DNA from: NVTR01 sp036480115
GTDB lineage: Bacteria > Pseudomonadota > Alphaproteobacteria > Rhodobacterales > Rhodobacteraceae
DNA: 64,000 nt
Assembly: GCA_965224795.1 (NCBI GenBank)
Contig: CBDDAE010000001.1
Span: 1,612,001 to 1,676,000 of the forward strand
Direction: 5' to 3'
The stretch's first letter is position 1. Every line of letters starts with the position of its first letter. A program made the translations under genes and the position numbers. Under the pieces are notes generated by a model. That model was given only the letters and a program-made list of their open reading frames with translations. It ran no database searches and had not been told where the DNA came from. Shown piece after piece: positions 1 to 7,667 of this stretch.

Positions 1-359
1 AAAGACCAGTGGCCATGGGCATATTGTCGTTGCAACCAGTTTAACCAATCGGTTCCAAACCGTGCTGTCTTATAGCTGGCAGTTGTATGAAACAGTGACA
101 CATCGTTTTGTTGTTCTAAGTACTCTCGCGATCCGTCATCAGAACCGTTGTCGATCATAAAGAAATGGTTCACCCCTAGCTCTCGGTAGTATTTTAAAAA
201 ATAGGGTAATCGGACACATTCATTTCGCAAAGTGACAAACAAAAGGATGTCGTTCTTTCGGATGTTCTTGGACCGGTCGTGCAAACAACTTAATTCTCGC
301 CTTTTGCGCAATGCACGAATACGCCAACGTTTGCGGCGAATTCTAAGACGGTATGACAT
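1..359 (-). CDS. Glycosyltransferase family 2-like protein (5' part, cut by window edge)
   Basis: The frame opens with ATG at 359-357 and stays open for 119 codons to the window edge, so only the N-terminal part is present. After a very basic start (MSYRLRIRRKRWRIR) comes a GT-A-like core: LLFVTLRNECVRLPYF at about residues 42-57, then a strand ending in DNGSDDGS. That pairing (conserved RNE, then FxxxDNGSxDG) is typical of the Glyco_tranf_2_4 type of family 2 glycosyltransferases found in surface-polysaccharide loci. It runs in the same direction as the GT4, galE, galU and kdsB genes that lie upstream of it in transcription, which supports a polysaccharide role. The acceptor and sugar cannot be told. 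Confident of the family, not of the substrate. Confidence 0.8.
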   Translation of the reverse strand, partial: MSYRLRIRRKRWRIRALRKRRELSCLHDRSKNIRKNDILLFVTLRNECVRLPYFLKYYRELGVNHFFMIDNGSDDGSREYLEQQNDVSLFHTTASYKTARFGTDWLNWLQRQYAHGHWS

Positions 360-410
360 TAATGCGCTCAATTGTTCCCCATGAACATGCCTAAACAAGC
401 AATAGATATG

Positions 411-1646
411 TCAGGTTAACCTTAAAACGACATTGAAATGCTCGTCCCATGTCGGCAAAGATTTTACCTGATATTGCCTGCTTTCCCCATTGTCGTTTTT
501 CCCGTCGCTATTTGCGAGTTTTCTTATCTTTGTTTCCCAATCGTATAGGTCTGTGACATCGGCGTAAATTGGATATTCACCTAGAACCTCGTGGAAAACC
601 TCTAAATTGCTACAAATCACCGGTACTCCTAGCTTTGCCGCCTCAACTGCTGGCAATCCAAAGCCTTCTGCATGGCTGGGAAATACCAATCCGCAAGAAC
701 TCTTTAACAAAGAAGCGACTGCCCCATCGCTTAGGTTATTCAACTCGGTGACATTTTTAGGGTGCCTATCCAAGCGGTCAAAAACGTTCTTATTATTCCA
801 ACCACGCTGTCCAATAATAAACAAATGTGGCGCATCCCCGGCAAGCGTCAATTTTTCCCAAACATCCAACATTAAGGTGTGGTTTTTTCGGGGCTCTATC
901 GTTCCAAGCATCACAAAGTAAGATCGTTTTAAATTTAGACCCGCGGGAAGTTCCCGCGTATCTGGGGTCAAATCATTTACCCCCAAATGAGCAACAGTAA
1001 TATTTGGCGTATCAGACCGCCCGTTGCAGTGATGCAGAACATCTTTTTTAGTTTGCTGTGAAACGCACAAAAGCAGATCAGAATTCTTCATGGTCAATTG
1101 GAATTTTTGCGAAAAATCCGAAACTGCGTCTGGCCGCTGGAACTTTGGAAAATCCAGCGGAATTGTATCGTGCAACATCACCGTAATCTGGGCTTCTGGT
1201 ATTGTTCTAAAGGCTTGAAAAACCTCAGCAGATAAATTGCTGTGGCCGACGTTCAGATAGGCAGTTCCTTGCGGCAAAATGCTGGCTAGGTATCTGCTAA
1301 GGCGGCCCTTGCGGATTCGCTTTTTTGCCAGTGCTCGTATTTCCAAAAATAGTTGAATGCGCAACGCATTTGAATTTCCGAAAAGTCGAAATGCCGGGCG
1401 TAAGGGACGCCAGGGGTTTTTCCCCGACAATCTGTGCTGCAATTCGCGGGTTCCATTTGGATCAAGCAGAAAAAATCCGTCAGCCATCCGCACTATAGAG
1501 AAAAGCGGAATACTATGCACATCTAATTCGCGAAGGTATTCATACTCAACCCGGTCAATACCTGTCCACTGCCCGCGCCCTACTCGCGAAACCAAACGCG
1601 TTAAGTCTAGGCATCGCGCCTTCGGTCTACTTGTCGTAGTGCCCAT
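411..1646 (-). CDS. Glycosyltransferase, GT4 (group 1) family
   Basis: Predicted retaining glycosyltransferase of the GT-B fold. The C-terminal donor-binding half is clear: MLGTIEPRKN at about residues 246-255 and SHAEGFGLPAVEA at about 324-336, the usual E-x7-E-like nucleotide-sugar site of GT4 enzymes. A short HDTIPLDFP stretch near residue 160 is also common in this family. An in-frame ATG at 1667 would extend it further into galE; I chose the ATG at 1646 because GGCGGTGG sits about eight bases upstream. It overlaps the 3' end of galE by about 20 bases, so the two are co-transcribed and probably translationally coupled. It most likely adds a sugar during capsule or O-antigen synthesis. The specific sugar is unknown. 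Confidence 0.85.
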   Translation of the reverse strand: MGTTTSRPKARCLDLTRLVSRVGRGQWTGIDRVEYEYLRELDVHSIPLFSIVRMADGFFLLDPNGTRELQHRLSGKNPWRPLRPAFRLFGNSNALRIQLFLEIRALAKKRIRKGRLSRYLASILPQGTAYLNVGHSNLSAEVFQAFRTIPEAQITVMLHDTIPLDFPKFQRPDAVSDFSQKFQLTMKNSDLLLCVSQQTKKDVLHHCNGRSDTPNITVAHLGVNDLTPDTRELPAGLNLKRSYFVMLGTIEPRKNHTLMLDVWEKLTLAGDAPHLFIIGQRGWNNKNVFDRLDRHPKNVTELNNLSDGAVASLLKSSCGLVFPSHAEGFGLPAVEAAKLGVPVICSNLEVFHEVLGEYPIYADVTDLYDWETKIRKLANSDGKNDNGESRQYQVKSLPTWDEHFNVVLRLT

Positions 1647-2610
1647 TCTGGTGCCACCGCCAAGCATCTGTAATCATTTGGGTCAATGTAGAGCGCTCTG
1701 GTTTCCACCCTAGTTCGGCTTTGGCACGGGTGCTACCGGATACCAGTTTAGCGCAATCTCCGGCGCGCCTGGGCCCAATAGTGCTATTTAAAGCACGATT
1801 GGTGACAGTACTGGAATGGTCCATAACTTCTTTTACGGAAAACCCGTGCCCGGTGCCAAGATTAAAAACCCGGGTTTCTTTTCCATCTTCCAGCCACTTC
1901 AAACCCAATATATGTGCATCAACCAAATCCATAACATGCACATAGTCCCGAATGCAGGTTCCATCCGGCGTATCATAATCGTCGCCATGAATGGTTAGTT
2001 CCGGGCGCTTACCATCCACGACATCTAAAACCACGGGGATTAGATGGGTTTCCGGTTGATGAAACTCTCCTACTTCGGCCTCTGGGTCAGCACCAGCAAC
2101 GTTAAAATACCTAAAAACAACGTGCTTCAAGCCGTGGCTGTTTTCAAAGTCCCTTAATATTTCTTCAATTGCCTTCTTTGACGAACCGTAGGAATTGGTC
2201 GGGTATTGCGAGCTGTTTTCATCCAAAACCACATTGTCCTGATCGCCATAGGTGGCACAAGTTGACGAAAATACAAAATCCAGACACCCGGCAGCGACGG
2301 CCGCCTCTATCAATGTCAGTGACCCAACAACATTATTTCGCCAATACAGACCGGGTTTTTGAAAGCTCTCACCTACCTGGCTAAGGGATGCAAAGTGAAG
2401 AACGGCTATCGGCTGGTATTTTGTGAAAGTTGCATCCAACTTTTCCCGATCACTTAACTCTCCCTGAACGAATGGCCCAAACTTAACCGCATCAGACCAC
2501 CCCGTCGACAGGTTGTCATAGGTGACAGGTGTATAGCCACAAGCCTTTAAGGTCTTGCAGGCATGGGAGCCGATATATCCAGCCCCTCCGGTGACAAGAA
2601 CGTTCTTCAA
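1627..2610 (-). CDS. galE: UDP-glucose 4-epimerase
   Basis: Interconverts UDP-glucose and UDP-galactose in the cytoplasm, feeding surface-polysaccharide synthesis. It is an extended short-chain dehydrogenase: the NAD-binding TGGAGYIG is at residues 7-14, and the catalytic set is S115/S116/T117 with Y141-x3-K145. The length of 327 residues is normal. The only usable start is TTG at 2610: an in-frame stop lies five codons upstream and no ATG fits, and GGA lies about ten bases before it. It begins about 18 bases after the galU stop, so galU and galE form one unit making UDP-glucose and then UDP-galactose. A related UDP-sugar epimerase specificity cannot be excluded. Confidence 0.93.
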   Translation of the reverse strand: MKNVLVTGGAGYIGSHACKTLKACGYTPVTYDNLSTGWSDAVKFGPFVQGELSDREKLDATFTKYQPIAVLHFASLSQVGESFQKPGLYWRNNVVGSLTLIEAAVAAGCLDFVFSSTCATYGDQDNVVLDENSSQYPTNSYGSSKKAIEEILRDFENSHGLKHVVFRYFNVAGADPEAEVGEFHQPETHLIPVVLDVVDGKRPELTIHGDDYDTPDGTCIRDYVHVMDLVDAHILGLKWLEDGKETRVFNLGTGHGFSVKEVMDHSSTVTNRALNSTIGPRRAGDCAKLVSGSTRAKAELGWKPERSTLTQMITDAWRWHQNGHYDK

Positions 2611-2628
2611 ATCAAAGATGTCCGGTTA

Positions 2629-3522
2629 CTATTGCGCAGCGTTAGGTATTGATACCATTTCCCGAAGGTATTCGGCAAATTCATCGTGCAATTCATCGCG
2701 GGCCAAACCAAACGCGACAGTTGCCTGCAAAAAGCCAGCCTTAGATCCACAGTCAAACCGTTGACCACGAAAACGGTACCCAAAGACCGACCGTTCCATT
2801 TCAATTTCTTTTGCAATCGCATCGGTTAATTGAATTTCTCCACCTGAACCGGCTTTCAGATCATTAAGATTTGTTAACACACTTGGCGGCAATATATAGC
2901 GACCAATAACCGCAAGGTTAGAAGGGGCAGTTCCTAACGCAGGCTTTTCAACCATACCTTTCACCGAAACTATCGACCCCAGATCTTCTGAAATATCCAG
3001 CACACCATAAGATGACGCAGCTTCAGCAGGTACCTCCATCGCTGCCACCATACAGCCACCAGTTTCCTGATAGGCATCGATCATCTGTTGTAGGCACGGT
3101 TTTTCAGCGGCGATAACATCGTCAGTCAGGATTACAGCAAAGGGTTCATCCGCAATCAAACGACGTGCGCACCAAACCGCGTGGCCAAGACCAAGTGCGC
3201 GATGCTGGCGCAAATAGGCAATCGCACCACTTTCCATATTGGTTTCTTGCAGAGCTTCCAGAAGTTCAATTTTGCCTTTTTCTCGCAGCGAATCTTCCAG
3301 AATCGGAGAATGGTCAAAATAATCCTCCAGTGCTCCTTTGCCACGTGACGTTACAAAAATAAATTCGGTGATTCCTGCTGACCGTGCCTCGTCAATCGCG
3401 TACTGAATTAACGGTCGGTCAACGAGTGTCATAATCTCTTTTGGAATCGATTTTGTAGCAGGTAGGAAACGCGTTCCAAGACCTGCTACCGGAAATATTG
3501 CTTTTGTAACTTTACGTTTCAT
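2629..3522 (-). CDS. galU: UTP--glucose-1-phosphate uridylyltransferase
   Basis: Makes UDP-glucose from UTP and glucose-1-phosphate. The nucleotidyl-transfer signature GLGTRFLPATKSIPKE occurs near residues 14-29, followed by the PLIQYAIDEA segment usual for GalU. From the chosen ATG the protein is 297 residues, a normal length. The open frame continues 12 codons upstream to 3558, but the ATG at 3522 has GAGG six bases upstream and matches the family N-terminus (MKRKVTKAIFPVAG). It precedes galE directly. The product supplies the donor for the neighbouring glycosyltransferases. Confidence 0.95.
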   Translation of the reverse strand: MKRKVTKAIFPVAGLGTRFLPATKSIPKEIMTLVDRPLIQYAIDEARSAGITEFIFVTSRGKGALEDYFDHSPILEDSLREKGKIELLEALQETNMESGAIAYLRQHRALGLGHAVWCARRLIADEPFAVILTDDVIAAEKPCLQQMIDAYQETGGCMVAAMEVPAEAASSYGVLDISEDLGSIVSVKGMVEKPALGTAPSNLAVIGRYILPPSVLTNLNDLKAGSGGEIQLTDAIAKEIEMERSVFGYRFRGQRFDCGSKAGFLQATVAFGLARDELHDEFAEYLREMVSIPNAAQ

Positions 3523-3601
3523 TCGTGCCTCAGCCCTTTTACTTATTACTTCGCCCAATTTCCCGGTTTGATACGGGGCGATTGTGACCTAAAAATGGAA
3601 T

Positions 3602-4882
3602 CTAAAAACAAACTACCGGCAGTTGAGGTGTCTTAGGGTCAATATCCCAAGGTTGGCGCACCAAAGCAACCCGATCAGCCTCTTTTGCAGCGCGATTTGG
3701 CAGGGAAATCCAACAAAATAACGGCTGAGAGCGGATTGAACGGCCATACAGGCCACCTGTTTGCTCCCAATACCCGTCAGGGTGAAACCTTACGCGATGA
3801 AATAATGCAGTCCGGGAAAACAAATATACAGACACCGTTGCGCCTGATTGCACCATAGATTCGGCTCGTTTTCGAACTCGGTGCGCCGACATTAGAAACC
3901 CTGCAAGATTTTCGTGTTTAGTGTTGTTTTGTCCATTGCGAACGAAACCTAATAATTTGCTAGAGGAAAGCCCAACAGGTGGCAAAACTTTCGGTTTCTC
4001 TTTCATCCCAGAATCAATTCCAGATTTCAGAGTTTTTAGTATCCGCTCAACATCCCGGGGCTCACACCTGCCAGACATCATATGCCGGTGCAATTGGCGT
4101 CGCTGTACTTCAATTGCATCAGTTTCTGCACGCTCTCGATCTTGTTCCTGGCAGTGTTTTCGTAAAAACAAAGCAATACTTCTACCCACTTGGAAAAGAC
4201 TGATTGGCATACGATTTTTTTGTCTAACTTCAGAAGCTGCAGAACTGTGATGAACCTGAGCAAGCGGTACTATTGCTGTTTTCAATCTCGCCTTCGCCAC
4301 ACGAATATTGATGTCTGACTCATCCAAAAAATAGGCGAACGCCGGGTCAAACCCCCCCAGCTTCTGGAATAGGTCCCGGCGAAATGCACAGTTTGTTCCA
4401 ACAGTTTTTATTCCAGTAACTGAATCACCGGACAATATCACCGGAATAGTTCCATCTACCTCTAAGGGCTTTGTAATTGCATGAGTATCAATCGTTTCCG
4501 CCTTGCTCTGGAACGAAATTCCGTTTCGTCCAAGAACATAACCACCTGCCGCTACAACATCAGTATTGTCAAAGACAGCAGCAAGGTGAAACAACCATCC
4601 AGGTTCAGGAACGCTATCATCATCCAGAAAGGCTACGACCTGACCAGCCGCCAAACTAATGCCGATATTTCGGGCCTTTGAAATATTGGCTGTTTCAAGA
4701 AGGGCGGTCTTTACCTGATCGAAAAGCCCAGTATCCCGAACAGCGTCCAGACCGACGCGATCGGCGACAACAACTATTTCAAATGGGTCATAGTGAATTT
4801 GCGAAACTGCCAGCAGGCAAAGTTTTAGCAATTGTGGACGACCTCTGCTGACGATAACGACGCTAACAGAAGGCTTGGTCAC
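3602..4882 (-). CDS. Glycosyltransferase, family 2
   Basis: Inverting GT-A glycosyltransferase. The N-terminal strand VSVVIVSRGRPQLLK at residues 5-19 and the metal/nucleotide motif FLDDDSVPEPGW at 85-96 (DDD 87-89) define the catalytic domain, which runs to roughly residue 250. The C-terminal part of about 175 residues has no motif I recognise and may hold an acceptor-binding or second domain. Translation starts at GTG (4882-4880), overlapping the kdsB stop in a GTGA tetramer, so expression is coupled to kdsB. The neighbours (kdsB, cysQ, galU) suggest a role in Kdo-containing capsule or LPS synthesis; the linkage formed is unknown. Confidence 0.85.
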   Translation of the reverse strand: MTKPSVSVVIVSRGRPQLLKLCLLAVSQIHYDPFEIVVVADRVGLDAVRDTGLFDQVKTALLETANISKARNIGISLAAGQVVAFLDDDSVPEPGWLFHLAAVFDNTDVVAAGGYVLGRNGISFQSKAETIDTHAITKPLEVDGTIPVILSGDSVTGIKTVGTNCAFRRDLFQKLGGFDPAFAYFLDESDINIRVAKARLKTAIVPLAQVHHSSAASEVRQKNRMPISLFQVGRSIALFLRKHCQEQDRERAETDAIEVQRRQLHRHMMSGRCEPRDVERILKTLKSGIDSGMKEKPKVLPPVGLSSSKLLGFVRNGQNNTKHENLAGFLMSAHRVRKRAESMVQSGATVSVYLFSRTALFHRVRFHPDGYWEQTGGLYGRSIRSQPLFCWISLPNRAAKEADRVALVRQPWDIDPKTPQLPVVCF

Positions 4883-5679
4883 ACCATCCCCATCTCTGCC
4901 ATCATGGATTCCAGCCTGGGCACGTCTTCCGGGTTGTTAAGCTCCCAAAACTTACGCCCCTGGGATTGAACCTCAACGCACAGAACTGACCTCCCCTGTT
5001 CCATAAATCGGAGTTGCTCCAGTCCCTCTAGTTTTTCTAGCGGGCCACTCGGCAAGGTTGGGTAAATTTTTAAGGCTTCCGGTCGGTAAGCATAAACCCC
5101 AACATGGTGAAATACCGGCGTAGCCTCATCGCAAGTATATGACTTTCCGGTAAATGGGATGACTTCCTTGGAAAAAAACATCGCCCTGTTGTTGCTATCA
5201 AAAACTGCAGTTGTGCCGCCGACACGGCCCCGACGACGATCATCAAGAAACCCGTTTAATGCGGCCCCATCACAACGTAATACGGGCGTGGCAACATCTG
5301 CATCGGTATCCCCGGCCAGGCCTTCAACAAGTTTTTCAACAAACCAAGCTGGCGTTAAAGGCGCATCTCCCTGAAGATTAACAATAATATCATATTCGAC
5401 CCCAAGTATTTCAAACGCCTCAGCACATCGTTCTGTACCATTCACCCAATCCGGCGATGTCATAACCACATCGCCACCAAATTTCGCGCTGGCCTTTTGA
5501 ATGCGCACATCATCTGTCGCAATCACTACCCGATCAACGCCCGTAACTGCGCAGGCAGCTTCCCAGGATCGCTGAATAAGGCTGCGTGATTTCCCGTCGC
5601 ATCCCTTTAGCTGAACCAGAGGTTTACCGGGGTAACGGGTGGATGCGTACCGCGCGGGAATGACAATCAGAGTTTTCAC
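4879..5679 (-). CDS. kdsB: 3-deoxy-manno-octulosonate cytidylyltransferase
   Basis: Activates Kdo to CMP-Kdo for lipid A core or Kdo-containing capsule. The family signature PARYASTRYPGKPL is at residues 8-21, and VNLQGDAPL occurs near residue 100, the nucleotide/metal region. The length of 266 residues fits. The start is GTG at 5679-5677, overlapping the cysQ stop as GTGA. As a capsule-locus gene (KpsU-like) rather than the core LPS copy it would sit well beside the KpsM-type permease; whether a second kdsB exists elsewhere cannot be seen here. Confidence 0.93.
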   Translation of the reverse strand: MKTLIVIPARYASTRYPGKPLVQLKGCDGKSRSLIQRSWEAACAVTGVDRVVIATDDVRIQKASAKFGGDVVMTSPDWVNGTERCAEAFEILGVEYDIIVNLQGDAPLTPAWFVEKLVEGLAGDTDADVATPVLRCDGAALNGFLDDRRRGRVGGTTAVFDSNNRAMFFSKEVIPFTGKSYTCDEATPVFHHVGVYAYRPEALKIYPTLPSGPLEKLEGLEQLRFMEQGRSVLCVEVQSQGRKFWELNNPEDVPRLESMMAEMGMV

Positions 5680-6503
5680 AATGCGTCCTTCAAAACCACA
5701 TCCGGCGACAAGGCAATGAAGAACGGGTTTTCATAAATCGGCTTGCCATATTTCAGTGGGGTATGGTCATCAAACCGAACGACTTGGCCCCCCGCTCCTG
5801 CCAACACAGCATGGCCAGCGGCTGTGTCCCATTCCATTGTACGACCCAATCGCGGATAAATATCCGCTTCACCTGTCGCCACAAGACAAAACTTTAGAGA
5901 AGACCCGGCACCCGTCATATCCGATACCGAATACTTTGAAATATAGTCATCAGTCGCCTGATCCCGGTGCGATTTCGAAGCGACGACAATCAAGGCCTGA
6001 TTGTCAGGTTTCGACACCTTGATTGGCGTAAGAGTACCAACTTTTACTTTATCCAAATTACCGGTTTCTTCCACAGAGTTTCCGTTGGCGTCCGTGTAGA
6101 ACAGACGGCCCTTCGCCGGCGCATAAACAACTCCGCGAACTGGCACACCATTTTCTACATAGGCAATGTTCACGGTAAAATCGCCGCGCCGTTTAACGAA
6201 TTCTTTGGTACCATCCAACGGGTCAACAATTAGAAAATTATCAGCACTTCCGGTATGGGTTTCCGATTGTTCTTCCGTAACCAGCATTACATCCGGAAAG
6301 GCCAGTCGCAAGCCGGCGGAAATAATTGCATCCGCAGCTTCGTCTGCTGCAGTCACCGGGCTATCATCAGATTTTGTGCGCACTTCAAAATCATCAGATT
6401 CATATATTTCCATAATCTTGTCACCAGCAAGCAATGACAATTCTCGCATTACTGCACTAAGCCGATTATAATCCAAGAAATACTCCACTTTTTGTATAGG
6501 CAC
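5676..6503 (-). CDS. cysQ: 3'(2'),5'-bisphosphate nucleotidase
   Basis: Inositol-monophosphatase-fold phosphatase that hydrolyses adenosine 3',5'-bisphosphate, the by-product of sulfate activation and sulfotransfer. The metal-binding DPLDGTKEF is at residues 94-102, the EE of the first motif is at about 77-78, and the second family motif WDTAAGHAVL is near residue 223. The longest frame starts at GTG 6503 with a weak ribosome site; a later ATG at codon 19 would remove part of the first helix, so the GTG was kept. CysQ in polysaccharide loci may reflect sulfated sugars or recycling of PAP; that link is inference. Confidence 0.9.
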   Translation of the reverse strand: MPIQKVEYFLDYNRLSAVMRELSLLAGDKIMEIYESDDFEVRTKSDDSPVTAADEAADAIISAGLRLAFPDVMLVTEEQSETHTGSADNFLIVDPLDGTKEFVKRRGDFTVNIAYVENGVPVRGVVYAPAKGRLFYTDANGNSVEETGNLDKVKVGTLTPIKVSKPDNQALIVVASKSHRDQATDDYISKYSVSDMTGAGSSLKFCLVATGEADIYPRLGRTMEWDTAAGHAVLAGAGGQVVRFDDHTPLKYGKPIYENPFFIALSPDVVLKDAL

Positions 6504-6614
6504 GCCAAGATTGAACTGACGGGTTTTTCCTTTTATGCTGTGTCGCTAAAAGAACAGCAAGAAATCCCTGCGAAAACGTAAGGGTACAATTAGGCAGCAC
6601 AATCGGGCAATAAA
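6504..6614. other. Divergent intergenic region between cysQ and kpsM-like gene
   Basis: These 111 bases separate the minus-strand polysaccharide block from the plus-strand permease and must hold at least one promoter. I could not pick convincing -35/-10 pairs by eye, and no hairpin stands out. Confidence 0.4.
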
Positions 6615-7436
6615 ATGTTCCAACCAAAAATTAACAAAACTAGGGTTGGTTCAGCGGTAAATATCGTTGAACTAATATACCACGCCACCGTACGACAGCT
6701 ACGTAAAACCCATGGAAACGCGATAATTGGTCTGCTTTCCAATATTTTTCAATCCATGATTTTTGTAGCTGTATTCTACGTCATGTTTTCCATACTTGGG
6801 CTGCGGGGAAGCGCGGTGCGTGGCGATTTTCTTTTGTACATCATGTCGGGCATTTTTCTATTTATGACCCACACCAAAACAATGTCGGCCATTGTCCGTG
6901 CTGAAGGGCCAACATCCGCGATGATGCAGCACGCCCCAATGAACACAATTATTGCTATAACGTCGGCCGCACTATCGACCCTGTATATTCAGGTCCTGTC
7001 TATTGTTGTGATTTTGGCCTTGAATTACACGCTCGTTGCCCCTTTTGAGATAGATCAGCCAGTGGGCGCAGTAATTATGTTTATGGTCGCTTGGCTTTCT
7101 GGGATCGCAGTGGGTTTGGTGTTTCTTTCCGTTAAGCCATGGTTTCCTGGGTTTATTGGGATTGGATCGACAATTTATATGCGGGCAAACATGATAGCAT
7201 CCGGCAAAATGGTACTTGCCAATACACTGCCGCCTAAAATGTTAGCAATGTTTTCTTGGAATCCACTGTTTCACTGCATCGATCAGGCAAGGGGGTTTGC
7301 CTTTATCAACTATAATCCACACAATTCTTCCGCCCTCTATCCGATCTATGTCAGCCTGGCCCTGATCATGATTGGACTGTTGGGCGAGTTTTATACCCGC
7401 AAACATGCATCTGTTAGCTGGGACGCTGCTCGGTAA
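6615..7436 (+). CDS. ABC-2 type polysaccharide export permease, KpsM-like
   Basis: Integral membrane subunit of an ABC exporter. The 273 residues contain about six hydrophobic segments (roughly 43-65, 75-95, 113-140, 150-175, 180-205 and 240-260) and end in a basic tail. The arrangement, the length and the phrase FSWNPLFHCIDQARG near residue 214 match KpsM/Wzm-type permeases that export capsule or O-antigen. It stands alone: no KpsT-like ATPase is encoded within the window, so the partner must be elsewhere. The context beside kdsB, cysQ and glycosyltransferases supports capsule export. Confidence 0.85.
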   Translation: MFQPKINKTRVGSAVNIVELIYHATVRQLRKTHGNAIIGLLSNIFQSMIFVAVFYVMFSILGLRGSAVRGDFLLYIMSGIFLFMTHTKTMSAIVRAEGPTSAMMQHAPMNTIIAITSAALSTLYIQVLSIVVILALNYTLVAPFEIDQPVGAVIMFMVAWLSGIAVGLVFLSVKPWFPGFIGIGSTIYMRANMIASGKMVLANTLPPKMLAMFSWNPLFHCIDQARGFAFINYNPHNSSALYPIYVSLALIMIGLLGEFYTRKHASVSWDAAR

Positions 7437-7530
7437 TGGGCAGATGTGGCCAAATTCCCATATTAAAAGCGTAAACATCTTAAAAACTCAAAAAAGACTC
7501 GGGTTTTAGCAATTCTTAGCCCCGACACTG

Positions 7531-7562
7531 CTTGTAGCGGCCATACCCTCTAACTATATACG
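7531..7562 (+). promoter_or_regulatory. Predicted sigma-32 (heat-shock) promoter of dnaK
   Basis: CTTG at 7531-7534, an 18-base spacer, and ACTATATACG at 7553-7562. The alphaproteobacterial sigma-32 consensus as I recall it is CTTG-N17/18-CYTATNTNNG, so only the first base of the -10 differs. It lies about 105 bases upstream of the dnaK ATG. Confidence 0.75.
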
Positions 7563-7572
7563 CCCAGAAGCC

Positions 7573-7625
7573 GGATCAGGCATTGTTCTGATCCAGAATA
7601 TGGGATCGGAAATTGGGTGCCTGAT
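7573..7625 (+). promoter_or_regulatory. dnaK 5' leader with two mutually exclusive stems
   Basis: GGATCAG (7573-7579) can pair with CTGATCC (7588-7594) to form a short hairpin. The overlapping ATCAGGCA (7575-7582) is also exactly complementary to TGCCTGAT (7618-7625), giving an alternative long-range stem. Both lie in the predicted transcribed leader. A regulatory role is inference. Confidence 0.4.
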
Positions 7626-7667
7626 GGGGCCCATTTCTACTAAATCGCCTAGAAGAGGATATTGAGC

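Noticed and set aside
7437..7530. Imperfect inverted repeat after the KpsM-like gene, considered as a terminator
   Set aside because: The arms TAATGGG and CCCATATTA pair poorly and no T tract follows.
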